Assembly (NCBI GenBank): GCA_947626205.1 | Contig: CANQRO010000076.1 | Span: forward strand, 1 to 5,657 | DNA length: 5,657 nt | Direction of reading: 5' to 3' | Source of the DNA: an uncultured Clostridia bacterium | GTDB taxonomy: Bacteria > Bacillota > Clostridia > TANB77 > CAG-508 | Part shown: positions 5,478-5,657 of the stretch, piece after piece | Numbering within the stretch: position 1 is the stretch's first letter | How the letters are laid out: the number at the start of each line of letters is the position of its first letter | Notes under the pieces: model-generated | The model's database searches: none | What the model was told of the DNA's origin: nothing | The model's input: only the letters and a program-made list of their open reading frames with translations | Made by a program: the position numbers and the translations under genes

Positions 5478-5530
5478 ATCTCTTGAATAGCTAAAAATAT
5501 TTTTTTAGTTTTTCTAAGAGATCTTTTTTT
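5478..5530 (+). terminator. Intrinsic terminator after the small peptide gene
   Basis: The outer stem ATCTCTT (5478-5484) pairs with AAGAGAT (5516-5522). An inner stem, CTAAAAA with TTTTTAG (about 5491-5508), lies in the loop. It is followed by C and seven T (5524-5530). The stem is AT-rich but the position and T run fit a terminator 22 bases after the stop codon. Confidence 0.6.
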
Positions 5531-5625
5531 AATTAATTCATTTTAAGTTAAAACTTACATTTTCAAATGATTTTTTTATAAAATTATAAATGGTAAAATT
5601 AAATTACCGTTTTTATAAAAATAAA
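5531..5625. other. AT-rich spacer with weak inverted repeats
   Basis: No coding frame is supported. It contains AAGTTAAAACTT (near 5546), two near-palindromic TTTTATAAAA runs, and GGTAA...TTACC followed by GTTTTTAT (about 5592-5615), a five-pair stem that could be a weak secondary terminator. In DNA of this composition such repeats arise easily by chance. Confidence 0.3.
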
Positions 5626-5654
5626 AAGACACATAATTAAACTTATGATACAAT
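5626..5654 (+). promoter_or_regulatory. Promoter for a gene beyond the right edge
   Basis: -35 AAGACA (5626-5631, four of six), 17-bp spacer, -10 TACAAT (5649-5654, five of six) with TG at 5646-5647 (TGaTACAAT). No start codon follows before the window ends. In related bacteria lon-type protease genes often follow clpX, but the downstream gene cannot be seen. Confidence 0.5.
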
Positions 5655-5657
5655 GTT

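Noticed and set aside
5531..5600. Antisense RNA promoter that would make the small peptide a type I toxin-antitoxin pair
   Set aside because: The best minus-strand candidate, TTGAAA with TAAAAT, has only a 15-bp spacer and no TG, so it is too weak to support the claim.

Overview
The window is about 5.7 kb of AT-rich DNA that reads with the standard bacterial code and has classic Shine-Dalgarno sites and A/T-flanked intrinsic terminators. The gene order trigger factor - clpP - clpX, the presence of a YlmH-type S4 protein, and the very low GC of the core genes (a sampled 60-base stretch of tig is about 22% G+C) point to a low-GC Firmicute, most likely a member of the Clostridia. I cannot name a genus.

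Layout, left to right. (1) A minus-strand gene (445-38) encodes a 135-residue protein I do not recognise. Its G+C (about 42% in two sampled 60-base stretches) is far above that of its neighbours, and it has its own extended -10 promoter and a near-perfect 15-bp palindrome in its leader. (2) Divergent from it, ylmH (617-1423) encodes an S4-domain RNA-binding protein of the ribosome quality-control type. (3) tig (1591-2874) encodes trigger factor and has its own promoter and an intrinsic terminator. (4) A 190-bp leader carrying two inverted repeats precedes the clpP-clpX operon (3067-5017), which ends at a strong symmetrical terminator. (5) The last 640 bp hold no large gene. They do contain a complete-looking small transcription unit for a 30-residue membrane peptide (5363-5455), a minus-strand mini-ORF with a perfect ribosome binding site that converges on the clpX terminator, and a promoter at the right edge for a gene outside the window.

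The core genes form a protein-birth-and-death cluster. Trigger factor folds nascent chains at the ribosome exit tunnel. YlmH-type proteins act on obstructed large ribosomal subunits. ClpX unfolds substrates and ClpP degrades them, including chains tagged by ribosome rescue. Nothing here amounts to a proven new system. The parts that standard annotation would miss are the two small-peptide units after clpX, the structured clpP leader and the compositionally foreign left-hand gene.
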